The position numbers and the translations under genes are program-made. Shown in pieces: positions 1-8,149 of a stretch of DNA of 40,857 nucleotides (positions are counted from its first letter, which is position 1; the number at the start of each line of letters is the position of its first letter). Location of the stretch: positions 1 to 40,857 of the forward strand of contig JAFEDL010000021.1 of the NCBI GenBank assembly GCA_018241645.1. Direction: 5' to 3'. This DNA comes from Pseudomonadota bacterium. Lineage in GTDB: Bacteria > Pseudomonadota > Gammaproteobacteria > Burkholderiales > SG8-39. Under the pieces are notes generated by a model, which was given only the letters and a program-made list of their open reading frames with translations, made no database searches and was not told the origin of the DNA.

Positions 1-917
1 CCGCGAAACTCTCGCGCATCCGCCGGGGCCTTGCCCTCGGGCGCATCGCCATCCAGTTCCCGCAGCCGGCTCTTGAACCCGAACCGCGCAAACAATTCCC
101 GCAGCTTGCCGGCGTCATAGCCGTCCTTGTGGAGGTCCTCCAGCGTGAGCGGCAGTTCGCAGTCGCGCTTCATCGTGAGCAGCCAGCGCGCCTTGGGCAG
201 CCACTCGAGCGACTTGCGCAGGTTTTCGCCGACCACGCCGCCGATCTCGCCCGCGTGGGCGACGACGGCGTCGAGCGATCCGTACTGCTGGATCCACTTC
301 GCCGCGGTCTTCGGCCCCACTTTCGGCACGCCGGGCACGTTGTCCACGGCGTCGCCCACCAGCGAGTAGAAATCGACGATCAACTCCGGGGGCACGCCGA
401 ACTTCTGCTTCACGCCCTCGATGTCGAGCTTCTCGTTGGTCATCGTGTTGACCAGCGTGACGCGCTCGTCCACCAGTTGCGCGAGGTCCTTGTCGCCGGT
501 CGAGATCACGCAGCGCATGCCGGCCTTCTTGGCCCGTTCGGCAAGCGTCGCGATTACGTCATCGGCCTCGACGCCGTCCACGCCGATCACCTGCCAGCCC
601 ATTGCGGCGATTGCCTCCTTGAGCGGCTCGATCTGCACGACGAGGTCCTCGGGCATCGGCGAGCGGTGGGCCTTGTACTCCGGGTAGGCGTCGTCGCGGA
701 ACGTCTTCGCCTTGGTGTCGAACACGCAGGCGCGCGCCTCGGCCTTGTAGTCCGTCGACAGCCGCCGTAGCATGCTGAGGACCCCGGAGATCGCGCCTGT
801 CGGCTCGCCCTGCGCATTCTTCAGGTCGGGCAGCGCGTGGAATGCGCGGTACAGGTACGACGAACCGTCGACCAGCAGCAGCGTCCCGGCGGTTTCTTCT
901 TGAGGATGTGAGGACAC
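1..917 (-). CDS. polA: DNA polymerase I, N-terminal part (runs off the left edge)
   Basis: DNA polymerase I fills gaps in DNA repair and lagging-strand maturation. Only the first 305 or so codons lie in the window, which is the 5'-3' exonuclease (flap nuclease) domain. The reverse strand reads LLLVDGSSYLYRAFHALP near the N-terminus, then the acidic metal-site motifs GVEADDV, STGDKDL and VGDAVDNVPG, and a helix-hairpin-helix (VPKVGPKTAAKW). The proofreading and polymerase domains of a usual protein of about 900 residues would lie beyond position 1. There is no ATG in frame before the conserved LLLVDG, so the start is most likely the GTG at 917-915. Divergent from the LOG-family gene, whose ATG begins at 919. 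The polA-DUF2782-thrB neighbourhood is known from other proteobacteria. Confidence 0.95.
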   Translation of the reverse strand, partial: MSSHPQEETAGTLLLVDGSSYLYRAFHALPDLKNAQGEPTGAISGVLSMLRRLSTDYKAEARACVFDTKAKTFRDDAYPEYKAHRSPMPEDLVVQIEPLKEAIAAMGWQVIGVDGVEADDVIATLAERAKKAGMRCVISTGDKDLAQLVDERVTLVNTMTNEKLDIEGVKQKFGVPPELIVDFYSLVGDAVDNVPGVPKVGPKTAAKWIQQYGSLDAVVAHAGEIGGVVGENLRKSLEWLPKARWLLTMKRDCELPLTLEDLHKDGYDAGKLRELFARFGFKSRLRELDGDAPEGKAPADAREFR

Positions 918-918
918 G

Positions 919-1635
919 ATGAGTGACGTAGACAAGCTTGCGCTCCCGGACGGCCTCGGAGCCGATTCCTCGCGGGAGGCGTGGCGGGTGTTCGGGATTA
1001 TGGCAGAGTTCGTCGAGGCTACCGAGCGCCTGTCGCGCATCCGGCCGGCGGTGTCGATCATCGGCAGCGCCCGGGTGGCGGCGGATTCGGCCGAATACAT
1101 GCTCGCCGAGCAGACGGCGCGGCTGCTGTCGGACTCCGGCTTCGCGGTGATCTCGGGCGGCGGGCCCGGGGTGATGGAGGCCGCCAACAAGGGGGCCTAC
1201 TTCGGGCGCTCGCCCTCGGTGGGCCTCAACATCCAGCTGCAGCACGAGCAGCGCCCCAACCCCTACCTGGACATCGGCCTGCGCTTCAAGCATTTCTTCG
1301 CGCGCAAGGTGATGTTCGTCAAGTTCGCCTGCGCCTACGTGGTGATGCCCGGCGGCTTCGGCACGGTCGACGAGCTGTTCGAGGCGCTGGTGCTGGTGCA
1401 GACCAAGAAGACCCGGCCGATGCCGATCATCCTGATGCACGGCCAGTTCTGGACCGGTCTGGTGGACTGGATCCGGGGGCGCCTGGTGGAGGAAAAGATG
1501 ATCGACCCCGCGGATGCGGACCTGATCCAGGTGATAGACGATCCCAAGCAGGTGGTGGCCGCAATCTTCGCGCATTACGAAAAGCGCGGCTTCCAGCTGT
1601 TGCCCTCCGAGCGCGAAGTGATGCTGAACCTGTAG
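919..1635 (+). CDS. TIGR00730 / LOG family Rossmann-fold protein
   Basis: A 238-residue member of the LOG family, often mis-annotated as lysine decarboxylase. Characterised relatives hydrolyse nucleoside 5'-monophosphates to base and ribose 5-phosphate. Both family motifs are present: GGGPGVMEAAN at residues 80-90 and PGGFGTVDE at residues 144-152, which supplies the catalytic Glu and phosphate loop. It has about 50 residues before the core Rossmann fold, as the longer betaproteobacterial form does. The ATG at 919 has a GAGG Shine-Dalgarno-like sequence at 910-913. The start lies one base from the divergent polA start, so its promoter must be inside polA. The substrate cannot be read from the sequence. 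Confidence 0.9.
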   Translation: MSDVDKLALPDGLGADSSREAWRVFGIMAEFVEATERLSRIRPAVSIIGSARVAADSAEYMLAEQTARLLSDSGFAVISGGGPGVMEAANKGAYFGRSPSVGLNIQLQHEQRPNPYLDIGLRFKHFFARKVMFVKFACAYVVMPGGFGTVDELFEALVLVQTKKTRPMPIILMHGQFWTGLVDWIRGRLVEEKMIDPADADLIQVIDDPKQVVAAIFAHYEKRGFQLLPSEREVMLNL

Positions 1636-1672
1636 GCCGGCCCGGGGCGCGAGCCCCTCTTGCCGCCCAGTC

Positions 1673-1681
1673 TGCTAGAAT
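1673..1681 (+). promoter_or_regulatory. Candidate extended -10 promoter element upstream of the DUF2782-thrB operon
   Basis: TGCTAGAAT reads as an extended -10 (TGn followed by TAGAAT), 20 bases before the ATG at 1702. No convincing -35 hexamer sits at normal spacing. Inferred from motif only. Confidence 0.4.
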
Positions 1682-1701
1682 TCCCCACGATCCCCGCCGC
1701 C

Positions 1702-2040
1702 ATGCGCAAACTCCTTTTCCCCCTCCTTCTCGCCGCCGCGCTGCCGGTTTTCGCGCAGTCCGGCCCGCCGACCAAGCTCGAGCCGCTGCCGCCCCCGCCG
1801 CCCATGGCGCCAGGGCTGTCGGATGACGACAGCGGGCCGCGCGTCAACATCCCGGTGCAGAAGGAAGACAAGGTCGAGGAGTTCCGCCAGAACGGGCGCG
1901 TGGTGATGATGAAGGTAACGCCGCCCGGCGGGACCCCGTACTACCTGATGGACACCACCGGTAACGGCAACTGGACCCGCCGCGACTCGCTCGACGACGG
2001 CGTGCGCGTGCCGATGTGGACCATCCGCACCTTCGACTGA
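1702..2040 (+). CDS. DUF2782 domain periplasmic protein
   Basis: A 112-residue protein with a signal peptide (MRKLLFPLLLAAALPVFAQS) followed by a proline-rich stretch and the DUF2782 core. The core ends in the characteristic VMMKVTPPGGTPYYLMDTTG region with a WTRRD tail. The ATG at 1702 is preferred over an in-frame upstream start because it puts the signal peptide at the N-terminus. Family function is unknown. It sits between polA and thrB in many proteobacteria, and here its TGA is only four bases before the thrB start, so the two are probably co-transcribed. It is predicted to be exported to the periplasm. Confidence 0.87.
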   Translation: MRKLLFPLLLAAALPVFAQSGPPTKLEPLPPPPPMAPGLSDDDSGPRVNIPVQKEDKVEEFRQNGRVVMMKVTPPGGTPYYLMDTTGNGNWTRRDSLDDGVRVPMWTIRTFD

Positions 2041-2044
2041 TCGC

Positions 2045-3001
2045 TTGTCGGTCTTCACGCCGGTCTCCGAATCCCAGCTTGCCGGCTGGCTGAAGCGCTA
2101 TTCGCTCGGGGCGCTGGTGAAGCTCGAGCCGATCGCCGCCGGGATCGAGAACACCAACTACTTCGTCACCACCGCGCAGGGCGCCTACGTCCTCACGCTG
2201 TTCGAGAAGCTCACGGCGAAGGAGCTGCCCTTCTACCTGAACCTGATGGCGCACCTGGCGCGGCACGGGATCCCGTGCCCCGCGCCGATCGCCGACCTCG
2301 ACGACCAGTACCTGGGCGAGCTGAACGGCAAGCCCGCCGCGCTGGTCACCCGGCTGCCGGGGAAATCCGTCATGAAGCCCGGCCGCGGGGAGTGCGCCCA
2401 GCTCGGCGCGCTGCTTGCGCGCATGCACCTGGCGGGGCGCTCCTACCCCGGGTTCCTCGAGAACCCGCGCGGCCCGCGCTGGTGGAAGGAGACGGCGCCC
2501 CGGGTGCGGCCCTTCCTCGACGCCGGGCGCCAGGCACTGCTGGACGCCGAGATGGCCTTCCAGGGGCTGCACCGGTTCCCGGACCTGCCGCGCGGCCCGG
2601 TTCACGGCGACCTCTTCCGCGACAACGCCCTGTTCGATGCGGGGCGCCTGTCGGCCGTGTTCGACTACTACTTCGCCGGCGTAGACGTGCTGCTGTTCGA
2701 CGTCGCGGTCTGCGCGAACGACTGGTGCCTGGTCGATGCCGCAAGGGACCGGCGCTTCGATCCGGAACTCGTCAACGCGTTCCTCTCCGAATACGCGGCG
2801 GTTCGGCCGTTCACGCCGGCCGAGCGGGAGGCGTGGCCGACACTGTTGCGAGCCGCCGCGCTGCGCTTCTGGCTGTCGCGCCTGTACGACTTCCACCTCC
2901 CGCGCCCGGGAGAGCTCGTGCACGCGCACGACCCGGAGCACTTTCGCGAGATCCTCGCGCTGCGCGCGAGCCCGGGGTTCGCCGCCCCGTGGGCGGGCTG
3001 A
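2045..3001 (+). CDS. thrB: Homoserine kinase, APH-fold type
   Basis: Phosphorylates L-homoserine in threonine synthesis. At 318 residues it is the aminoglycoside-phosphotransferase-fold homoserine kinase found in beta- and gammaproteobacteria, not the GHMP-type enzyme of E. coli. The catalytic loop reads VHGDLFRDN (H187, D189) and the metal-binding loop FDYYFAG (D207). The N-terminal SVFTPVSESQLAGWLKRY and GIENTNYFV segments are family hallmarks. The most likely start is the TTG at 2045, because the conserved N-terminus begins right there and no ATG or GTG is available between the upstream stop and the conserved region. It is followed after three bases by the membrane-protein gene, giving a probable operon with DUF2782. 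Confidence 0.92.
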   Translation: MSVFTPVSESQLAGWLKRYSLGALVKLEPIAAGIENTNYFVTTAQGAYVLTLFEKLTAKELPFYLNLMAHLARHGIPCPAPIADLDDQYLGELNGKPAALVTRLPGKSVMKPGRGECAQLGALLARMHLAGRSYPGFLENPRGPRWWKETAPRVRPFLDAGRQALLDAEMAFQGLHRFPDLPRGPVHGDLFRDNALFDAGRLSAVFDYYFAGVDVLLFDVAVCANDWCLVDAARDRRFDPELVNAFLSEYAAVRPFTPAEREAWPTLLRAAALRFWLSRLYDFHLPRPGELVHAHDPEHFREILALRASPGFAAPWAG

Positions 3002-3004
3002 GCG

Positions 3005-3796
3005 ATGCAGGCGCGGCTCATCCCCGGGTCCCGCGGCTGGCGCTGGCTGGCCGACGGCTGGAACCTGTTTCGCGCCAGTCCCGTGATGTGGCTGGTGCTG
3101 GTGTCGGCCTACTGGATGCTGATGACGGTGGTGAGCGTCCTGCCGTACGTCGGCCTGGTGGCGGCACTGGTCCTCGTCCCGGGATTCTCGGTCGCCTTCA
3201 TGGCCGCGAGCCGCGCGACGGGGCGCGGCGAGCCGCTCGCGCTGCCGCTCATCTTCGCCGGGTTCCGCGTCAACGCGCGCGCCCAACTGCTGCTGGGCGC
3301 CGTGTACCTGGTATCGATGGTGCTCGTGCTTGCCTCCAGCACGCTGGCCGACGACGGGGCCCTGGCCCGCTGGATGGTGACGGGCGCGCGGCCCACCAAC
3401 GAGGTCCTGCAATCCGACGGGTTCCTGCTGGCGCTGGCGATCAGCGCGACCCTGTACATGCCGGTGATGATGCTCATGTGGTTTGCGCCCACGCTCGTCG
3501 CCTGGCACGCGATGCCGGTGGCGAAGGCGCTCTTCTACTCCCTGTTCGCCTGCCTGATGAACTGGCGCGCGTTCACCGTGTACGGCGCGGCCTCGGCGCT
3601 GGTGCTCATCGTCCTGCCGTTCTTCGTGCTGATCCTGCTGCTGCTCGCGTCGGGCGGGACGCTGCGTCCGGCCGTGATGGCGATCCTGTTCCCGCTCGTG
3701 TTCTCCCTGATGCCCGTCATGTTCGCGAGCTTCTATGCGAGCTATCGGGATATTTTTTCCGAAGGCAAGGAGCCGGGCGGCGAGCCTCCCGGGTAG
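3005..3796 (+). CDS. BPSS1780-type integral membrane protein
   Basis: A 263-residue inner-membrane protein with about six hydrophobic segments. The N-terminal RGWRWLADGWNLFRASPVMW pattern is the signature of the betaproteobacterial BPSS1780 family, whose function is unknown. Hydrophobic stretches lie near residues 28-50, 52-70, 95-115, 140-165, 185-225 and 225-250. The ATG follows the thrB stop by three bases, so the two are probably translated from one mRNA. The C-terminus is short, charged and glycine/proline-rich. Nothing in the sequence suggests a transported substrate. Confidence 0.8.
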   Translation: MQARLIPGSRGWRWLADGWNLFRASPVMWLVLVSAYWMLMTVVSVLPYVGLVAALVLVPGFSVAFMAASRATGRGEPLALPLIFAGFRVNARAQLLLGAVYLVSMVLVLASSTLADDGALARWMVTGARPTNEVLQSDGFLLALAISATLYMPVMMLMWFAPTLVAWHAMPVAKALFYSLFACLMNWRAFTVYGAASALVLIVLPFFVLILLLLASGGTLRPAVMAILFPLVFSLMPVMFASFYASYRDIFSEGKEPGGEPPG

Positions 3797-3846
3797 CCCT
3801 TGTTGCGATAGGGTTGTGCGGCGCACAAGCCCGCAGCCGGGTGGGA

Positions 3847-3852
3847 TAGAAT
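3847..3852 (+). promoter_or_regulatory. Candidate -10 element (TAGAAT) upstream of the FAD/Fe-S oxidoreductase
   Basis: TAGAAT sits within GGGATAGAATTCCCGCC, 27 bases before the ATG at 3880. The same TAGAATTCC string occurs before DUF2782 and pyrE. No clear -35 at 16-18 bases. Confidence 0.4.
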
Positions 3853-3879
3853 TCCCGCCTCTCCCGTCCCCGGCATTCC

Positions 3880-6800
3880 ATGCAGCGTCTGCGCGAGATC
3901 CCGTACAACTACACCTCGTTCTCGGACCGGGAGATCGTGCTGCGCCTCCTCGGGCCGGAAGGCTGGGAGCTGATCAGCGAGCTGCGCGAGGAGCGCCGCA
4001 CGGGCCGCTCGGCCCGCATGCTCTACGAGGTGCTCGGCGAGATCTGGGTCGTGCAGCGCAACCCGTACCTCGAGGACGACCTGCTCGAGCACCCCAAGCG
4101 CCGCGAGCAGGTGCTCGCCGGCATGCGCAACCGCCTGGAGGAAATCGAGCTGCGGCGCGGCGAAAGCGAAAAGGTCGGGGGCCTGCTCGGCGCGGCGCGC
4201 GAGGCGGTGGCGAAATTCGAGGCGGCGTTCGACGAAACCCGCGCGCTGAGGCGCAAGGCCATGCGGCGCCTGTCGCGCGTGACGCGCAAGGACAACATCG
4301 CCTTCGACGGGTTCGCGCGGGTTTCGCACGTGACCGACGCCACCGACTGGCGCGTCGAGTATCCGTTCGTCGTGGTCTCGCCCGACACCGAGGAGGAAGT
4401 GCAGGCCATCGTGCGCGAGCTGATCCGCCTCGGCCTCACCATCATCCCGCGCGGCGGCGGCACGGGGTATACGGGCGGCGCGGTCCCCCTGACGCGGCGC
4501 TCGGCGGTGGTGAACACCGAGAAGCTCGATACCCTCGGCGCGGTGGAGGACACGGTGCTCCCGGGCCTCGCCCGCGCGACCACCACGATCCGCTGCGGCG
4601 CGGGCGTGGTGACGCGCCGGGTAATGGACGCGGCGGAATCGGCCGGCCTGGTCTTCGCGGTGGACCCCACCTCCGCCGACGCCTCCTGCATCGGCGGCAA
4701 CGTCGCGATGAACGCCGGCGGCAAGAAGGCCGTGATGTGGGGCACGGCAATCGACAACCTCGCCTCCTGGCGCATGGTCACGCCGGACGCCGAGTGGCTG
4801 GAGGTGGAGCGCGTCGGGCACAACCTGGGCAAGATCCACGACGCGGACAAGGCGGTGTTCCGCGTCTGCCGGTATGCCGCCGACGGGCGCAAGCTCCTCG
4901 GCGAATCGCGGATCGAGGTGCCCGGCAGCGCGTTCAGGAAGGCCGGGCTGGGCAAGGACGTGACCGACAAGTTCCTCGCCGGCTTGCCCGGCGTGCAGAA
5001 GGAGGGGACCGACGGGATCATCACCTCGGCGCGCTTCATCCTGCACCGGATGCCCGCGCACATCCGCACCGTGTGCCTGGAGTTTTTCGGCAGCGCGCAC
5101 GACGCGGTGCCGGCCATCGTCGAGATCAAGGACTACCTCGACGCGCACGCCTCGGCCATGCTCGCGGGCCTGGAGCACCTCGACGAGCGCTACGTGAAGG
5201 CGGTGGGCTACGCCACCAAGGCGCGCCGCAACCAGCGGCCGAAGATGGTGTTGTTCGGCGACATCGTGGGCGACAACGTCGACGAGGTGGCGAGCGCTGC
5301 CTCGGCGGTGGTGCGCATGGCCAACGCCCGGGGCGGCGAAGGGTTCGTCGCGGTCACGGCCGAGACCCGCAAGCGCTTCTGGCTCGACCGCGCGCGCACC
5401 GCGGCCATCGCCAAGCACACCAACGCGTTCAAGATCAACGAGGACGTGGTGATCCCGCTGCCGCGCCTCGCCGAGTATTCCGACGGCATCGAGCGCATCA
5501 ACATCGAGCTGTCGATCGGCAACAAGCTTGAGCTGCTCGACGCGCTGGAGGAATATTTCTCGGGCGAACTGCCGCTGGTGCAGCAGGACGTGAAGATCGC
5601 CGCGGCGGAACTGCTCGGCGAGCGCCCGCAGCGCGCCCTGGAGGCCGTCGGCAAGGTCCGCGCGCGCTGGCAGTGGCTGCTCGCGCACCTGGATACCCCG
5701 GCCACTGAAGTGAGCTCGGAAATGTCGGGCTGGGGGGCGCTGCACACCGGGCTGGCGGGCCAGTACGCAACCGTGTTCGCGGCGATTCAGTCGCACGCGC
5801 TGCGGGTGTCCTGGAAGGCCGAGCTGCGCGAGGACCTGCTGCGCATCTTCAGCGGCCTTGCGTTCGGCAGGATCGTCGAGGGCGCGCAGGCCATCCACCA
5901 GAAGGTCCTGCGCGGGCGCGTGTTCGTCGCGCTGCACATGCACGCCGGTGACGGCAACGTGCACACCAACATCCCGGTCAACTCGGACGACTACCTGATG
6001 CTGCAGCGGGCCAACGACTCGGTCGCGCGGATCATGAAGCTCGCCAAGTCGCTCGGCGGCGTGATCTCCGGCGAGCACGGCATCGGCATCACCAAGATGG
6101 ATTACCTGGAGCCGGCCGAGATCGAGGCCTTCCGCGCCTACAAGCAGAAGATCGACCCGGAGGGCCGCTTCAATGCCGGCAAGCTGCTGGCGGGCGGGGA
6201 CCTCGCCAACGCCTATACGCCCAGCTTCTCGCTGCTGGGCGCAGAGTCGCTGATCCTCGAGCAGTCCGACCTCGGCCGGATCAACGAGTCGATCAAGGAC
6301 TGCCTGCGCTGCGGCAAGTGCAAGCCGGTGTGCGCCACCCACGTGCCGCGCGCCAACCTGCTGTATTCGCCGCGCAACAAGATCCTCGCCACGTCGCTCC
6401 TCACCGAGGCGTTCCTGTACGAGGAACAGACCCGCCGCGGGGTGTCCTTCGCGCACTACGACGAGTTCAGCGACGTGGCCGACCACTGCACCGTGTGCCA
6501 CAAGTGCGAGAGCCCCTGCCCGGTGGACATCGACTTCGGCGACGTGTCGATCGCGATGCGCAACCTCCTGCGCCGCCAGGGCAAGCGCCGCTTCAACCCG
6601 GGCACCGCCGCGTCCATGCTGTTCCTCAACGCGACCGACCCGCGCAAGATCAAGCTGGTGCGCACCGTGATGATCGGGTGGGGATACAGGCTGCAGCGCC
6701 TCGCCTACCGCTTCGCGCAGCGCGCCGGCCTCGCGGGGCGCCAGACGAAGCATCCGCCGGCCACCACGGGCGGGCGGCCCGCGCTGGCCGCGCAGGTGGT

Positions 6801-7710
6801 GCACTTCATCAACAAGCCGATGCCGGGCAACCTGCCGAAGAGGACGGCGCGGGCGCTGCTCGATGTCGAGGACGCGCGCATCGTGCCGATCATCCGCGAC
6901 CCGCGCAAGGTCACGGAGGATTCGGACGCCGTGTTCTATTTCCCCGGCTGCGGGTCGGAGCGCCTCTTTTCGCAGGTGGGCCTCGCCACGCAGGCGATGC
7001 TCTACGAGATCGGCACGCAGTGCGTGCTCCCGCCGGGGTACCTGTGCTGCGGCTATCCGCAGACCTCGGCCGGCGAGGCGGAGAAGGGCGAGCGCATCAT
7101 CACGCAGAACCGGGTGCTGTTCCACCGACTCGCTACCACGCTCAACTACCTCGACATCAAGACCGTGATCGTGTCGTGCGGCACCTGCATGGACCAGCTG
7201 GAGAAATACGAGTTCGAAAAGATCTTCCCCGGCTGCCGCCTGCTCGACATCCACGAGTACCTGCTCGAGAAAGGCGTGAAGCTCGAAGGCGTCTCCGGCA
7301 CGCGCTACATGTACCACGACCCCTGCCACAGCCCGATCAAGACCCAGCAGCCGATGAAGGTCGTCAATGCGCTGCTGGGCGGGGACGTCGCGCTGTCGGA
7401 CCGCTGCTGCGGGGAGTCGGGCACCCTCGCCGTGACCCGGCCGGACGTGTCGACCCAGGTGCGGTTTCGCAAGGAGGAGGAGTTCCGCAAGGGCGTCGCG
7501 GCGATCGGCGCGAGCGGCCATGCCGGGGATGTGAAAATGCTCACATCCTGCCCTTCATGTTTGCAAGGTTTGACGCGCTTTGCGGATGACACGGGCGTGC
7601 AGTCCGATTATATTGTGGTGGAGTTGGCACGCCACCTGCTCGGCCCCGATTGGCTGCCGGGTTTCGTACAGAAGGCCAACAACGGCGGGATCGAGCGCGT
7701 CCTGCTCTGA
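3880..7710 (+). CDS. FAD-linked oxidase fused to Fe-S / CCG-domain oxidoreductase (DUF3683 type)
   Basis: A 1276-residue fusion of a GlcD/D-2-hydroxyacid dehydrogenase-like flavoprotein with a GlcF-like iron-sulfur protein. In order: a DUF3683-like N-terminus ([14 protein letters not shown]), a PCMH-type FAD-binding site ([11 protein letters not shown], about 191-201), the flavoenzyme C-terminal motif GDGNVHTN (690-697), two 4Fe-4S clusters (C808, C811, C814, C818; C870, C873, C876, C880 followed by Pro), and two cysteine-rich CCG domains with CCG at 1056-1058 and 1176-1178. By family it oxidises a 2-hydroxy acid and passes electrons to a membrane carrier; the substrate is not evident. It has no transmembrane segment. 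The ATG at 3880 fits the conserved start. A HIT gene follows after 13 bases. Confidence 0.88.
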   Translation: MQRLREIPYNYTSFSDREIVLRLLGPEGWELISELREERRTGRSARMLYEVLGEIWVVQRNPYLEDDLLEHPKRREQVLAGMRNRLEEIELRRGESEKVGGLLGAAREAVAKFEAAFDETRALRRKAMRRLSRVTRKDNIAFDGFARVSHVTDATDWRVEYPFVVVSPDTEEEVQAIVRELIRLGLTIIPRGGGTGYTGGAVPLTRRSAVVNTEKLDTLGAVEDTVLPGLARATTTIRCGAGVVTRRVMDAAESAGLVFAVDPTSADASCIGGNVAMNAGGKKAVMWGTAIDNLASWRMVTPDAEWLEVERVGHNLGKIHDADKAVFRVCRYAADGRKLLGESRIEVPGSAFRKAGLGKDVTDKFLAGLPGVQKEGTDGIITSARFILHRMPAHIRTVCLEFFGSAHDAVPAIVEIKDYLDAHASAMLAGLEHLDERYVKAVGYATKARRNQRPKMVLFGDIVGDNVDEVASAASAVVRMANARGGEGFVAVTAETRKRFWLDRARTAAIAKHTNAFKINEDVVIPLPRLAEYSDGIERINIELSIGNKLELLDALEEYFSGELPLVQQDVKIAAAELLGERPQRALEAVGKVRARWQWLLAHLDTPATEVSSEMSGWGALHTGLAGQYATVFAAIQSHALRVSWKAELREDLLRIFSGLAFGRIVEGAQAIHQKVLRGRVFVALHMHAGDGNVHTNIPVNSDDYLMLQRANDSVARIMKLAKSLGGVISGEHGIGITKMDYLEPAEIEAFRAYKQKIDPEGRFNAGKLLAGGDLANAYTPSFSLLGAESLILEQSDLGRINESIKDCLRCGKCKPVCATHVPRANLLYSPRNKILATSLLTEAFLYEEQTRRGVSFAHYDEFSDVADHCTVCHKCESPCPVDIDFGDVSIAMRNLLRRQGKRRFNPGTAASMLFLNATDPRKIKLVRTVMIGWGYRLQRLAYRFAQRAGLAGRQTKHPPATTGGRPALAAQVVHFINKPMPGNLPKRTARALLDVEDARIVPIIRDPRKVTEDSDAVFYFPGCGSERLFSQVGLATQAMLYEIGTQCVLPPGYLCCGYPQTSAGEAEKGERIITQNRVLFHRLATTLNYLDIKTVIVSCGTCMDQLEKYEFEKIFPGCRLLDIHEYLLEKGVKLEGVSGTRYMYHDPCHSPIKTQQPMKVVNALLGGDVALSDRCCGESGTLAVTRPDVSTQVRFRKEEEFRKGVAAIGASGHAGDVKMLTSCPSCLQGLTRFADDTGVQSDYIVVELARHLLGPDWLPGFVQKANNGGIERVLL

Positions 7711-7723
7711 GGGGTGTCGGGGG

Positions 7724-8131
7724 ATGCAGTGTTTGCTCTGCGAGGAGGAGGGCGGAACCGTGCTTTGGCGGGACGATTTCTGCCGGATCGTGCGCGCACC
7801 GGGCGAGGGCTATCCGGGACTGTGCCGGGTGGTGCTCAACCGCCACGCGCGCGAGATGACGGATCTTGCGGATGAGGAGCGCTCGCGGCTGATGCGCGCG
7901 GTGTTCGCAACCGAGTCCGCCCTGCGGGGCCTGTTCCGGCCGGACAAGATGAACCTTGCGAGTTTCGGCAACCAGGTGCCGCACCTGCACTGGCACGTGA
8001 TCCCGCGCAGCGTCGACGACCCGCATTTTCCGGATCCCTCGTGGGGACCCGCGCGGCGCGCGCCGGCGGCCAACCCCGCCGCGGTGAGCGACGCGGCCAT
8101 CGCGGCCAGGCTCGCCGAACTGCTCGACTGA
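7724..8131 (+). CDS. HIT family protein
   Basis: A 135-residue histidine-triad nucleotide-binding protein. The triad HLHWHVIPR lies at residues 87-95. An N-terminal CLLC (C3, C6) may form half of a zinc site, as in several small HIT hydrolases. The in-frame upstream extension reads as non-conserved sequence overlapping the oxidoreductase, so the ATG at 7724 is chosen. Relatives hydrolyse AMP-linked or dinucleoside polyphosphate substrates; the physiological substrate is unknown. The short gap to the gene upstream and the 18-base gap downstream suggest one transcript. Confidence 0.9.
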   Translation: MQCLLCEEEGGTVLWRDDFCRIVRAPGEGYPGLCRVVLNRHAREMTDLADEERSRLMRAVFATESALRGLFRPDKMNLASFGNQVPHLHWHVIPRSVDDPHFPDPSWGPARRAPAANPAAVSDAAIAARLAELLD

Positions 8132-8149
8132 CGCCGGGACGATGAAGCC

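Noticed and set aside
3742..7521. A 1259-codon open frame on the minus strand opposite the FAD/Fe-S oxidoreductase
   Set aside because: High G+C makes long antisense frames common. Its translation is Arg/His/Ala-rich without any domain, whereas the plus frame has complete flavin and Fe-S motifs.
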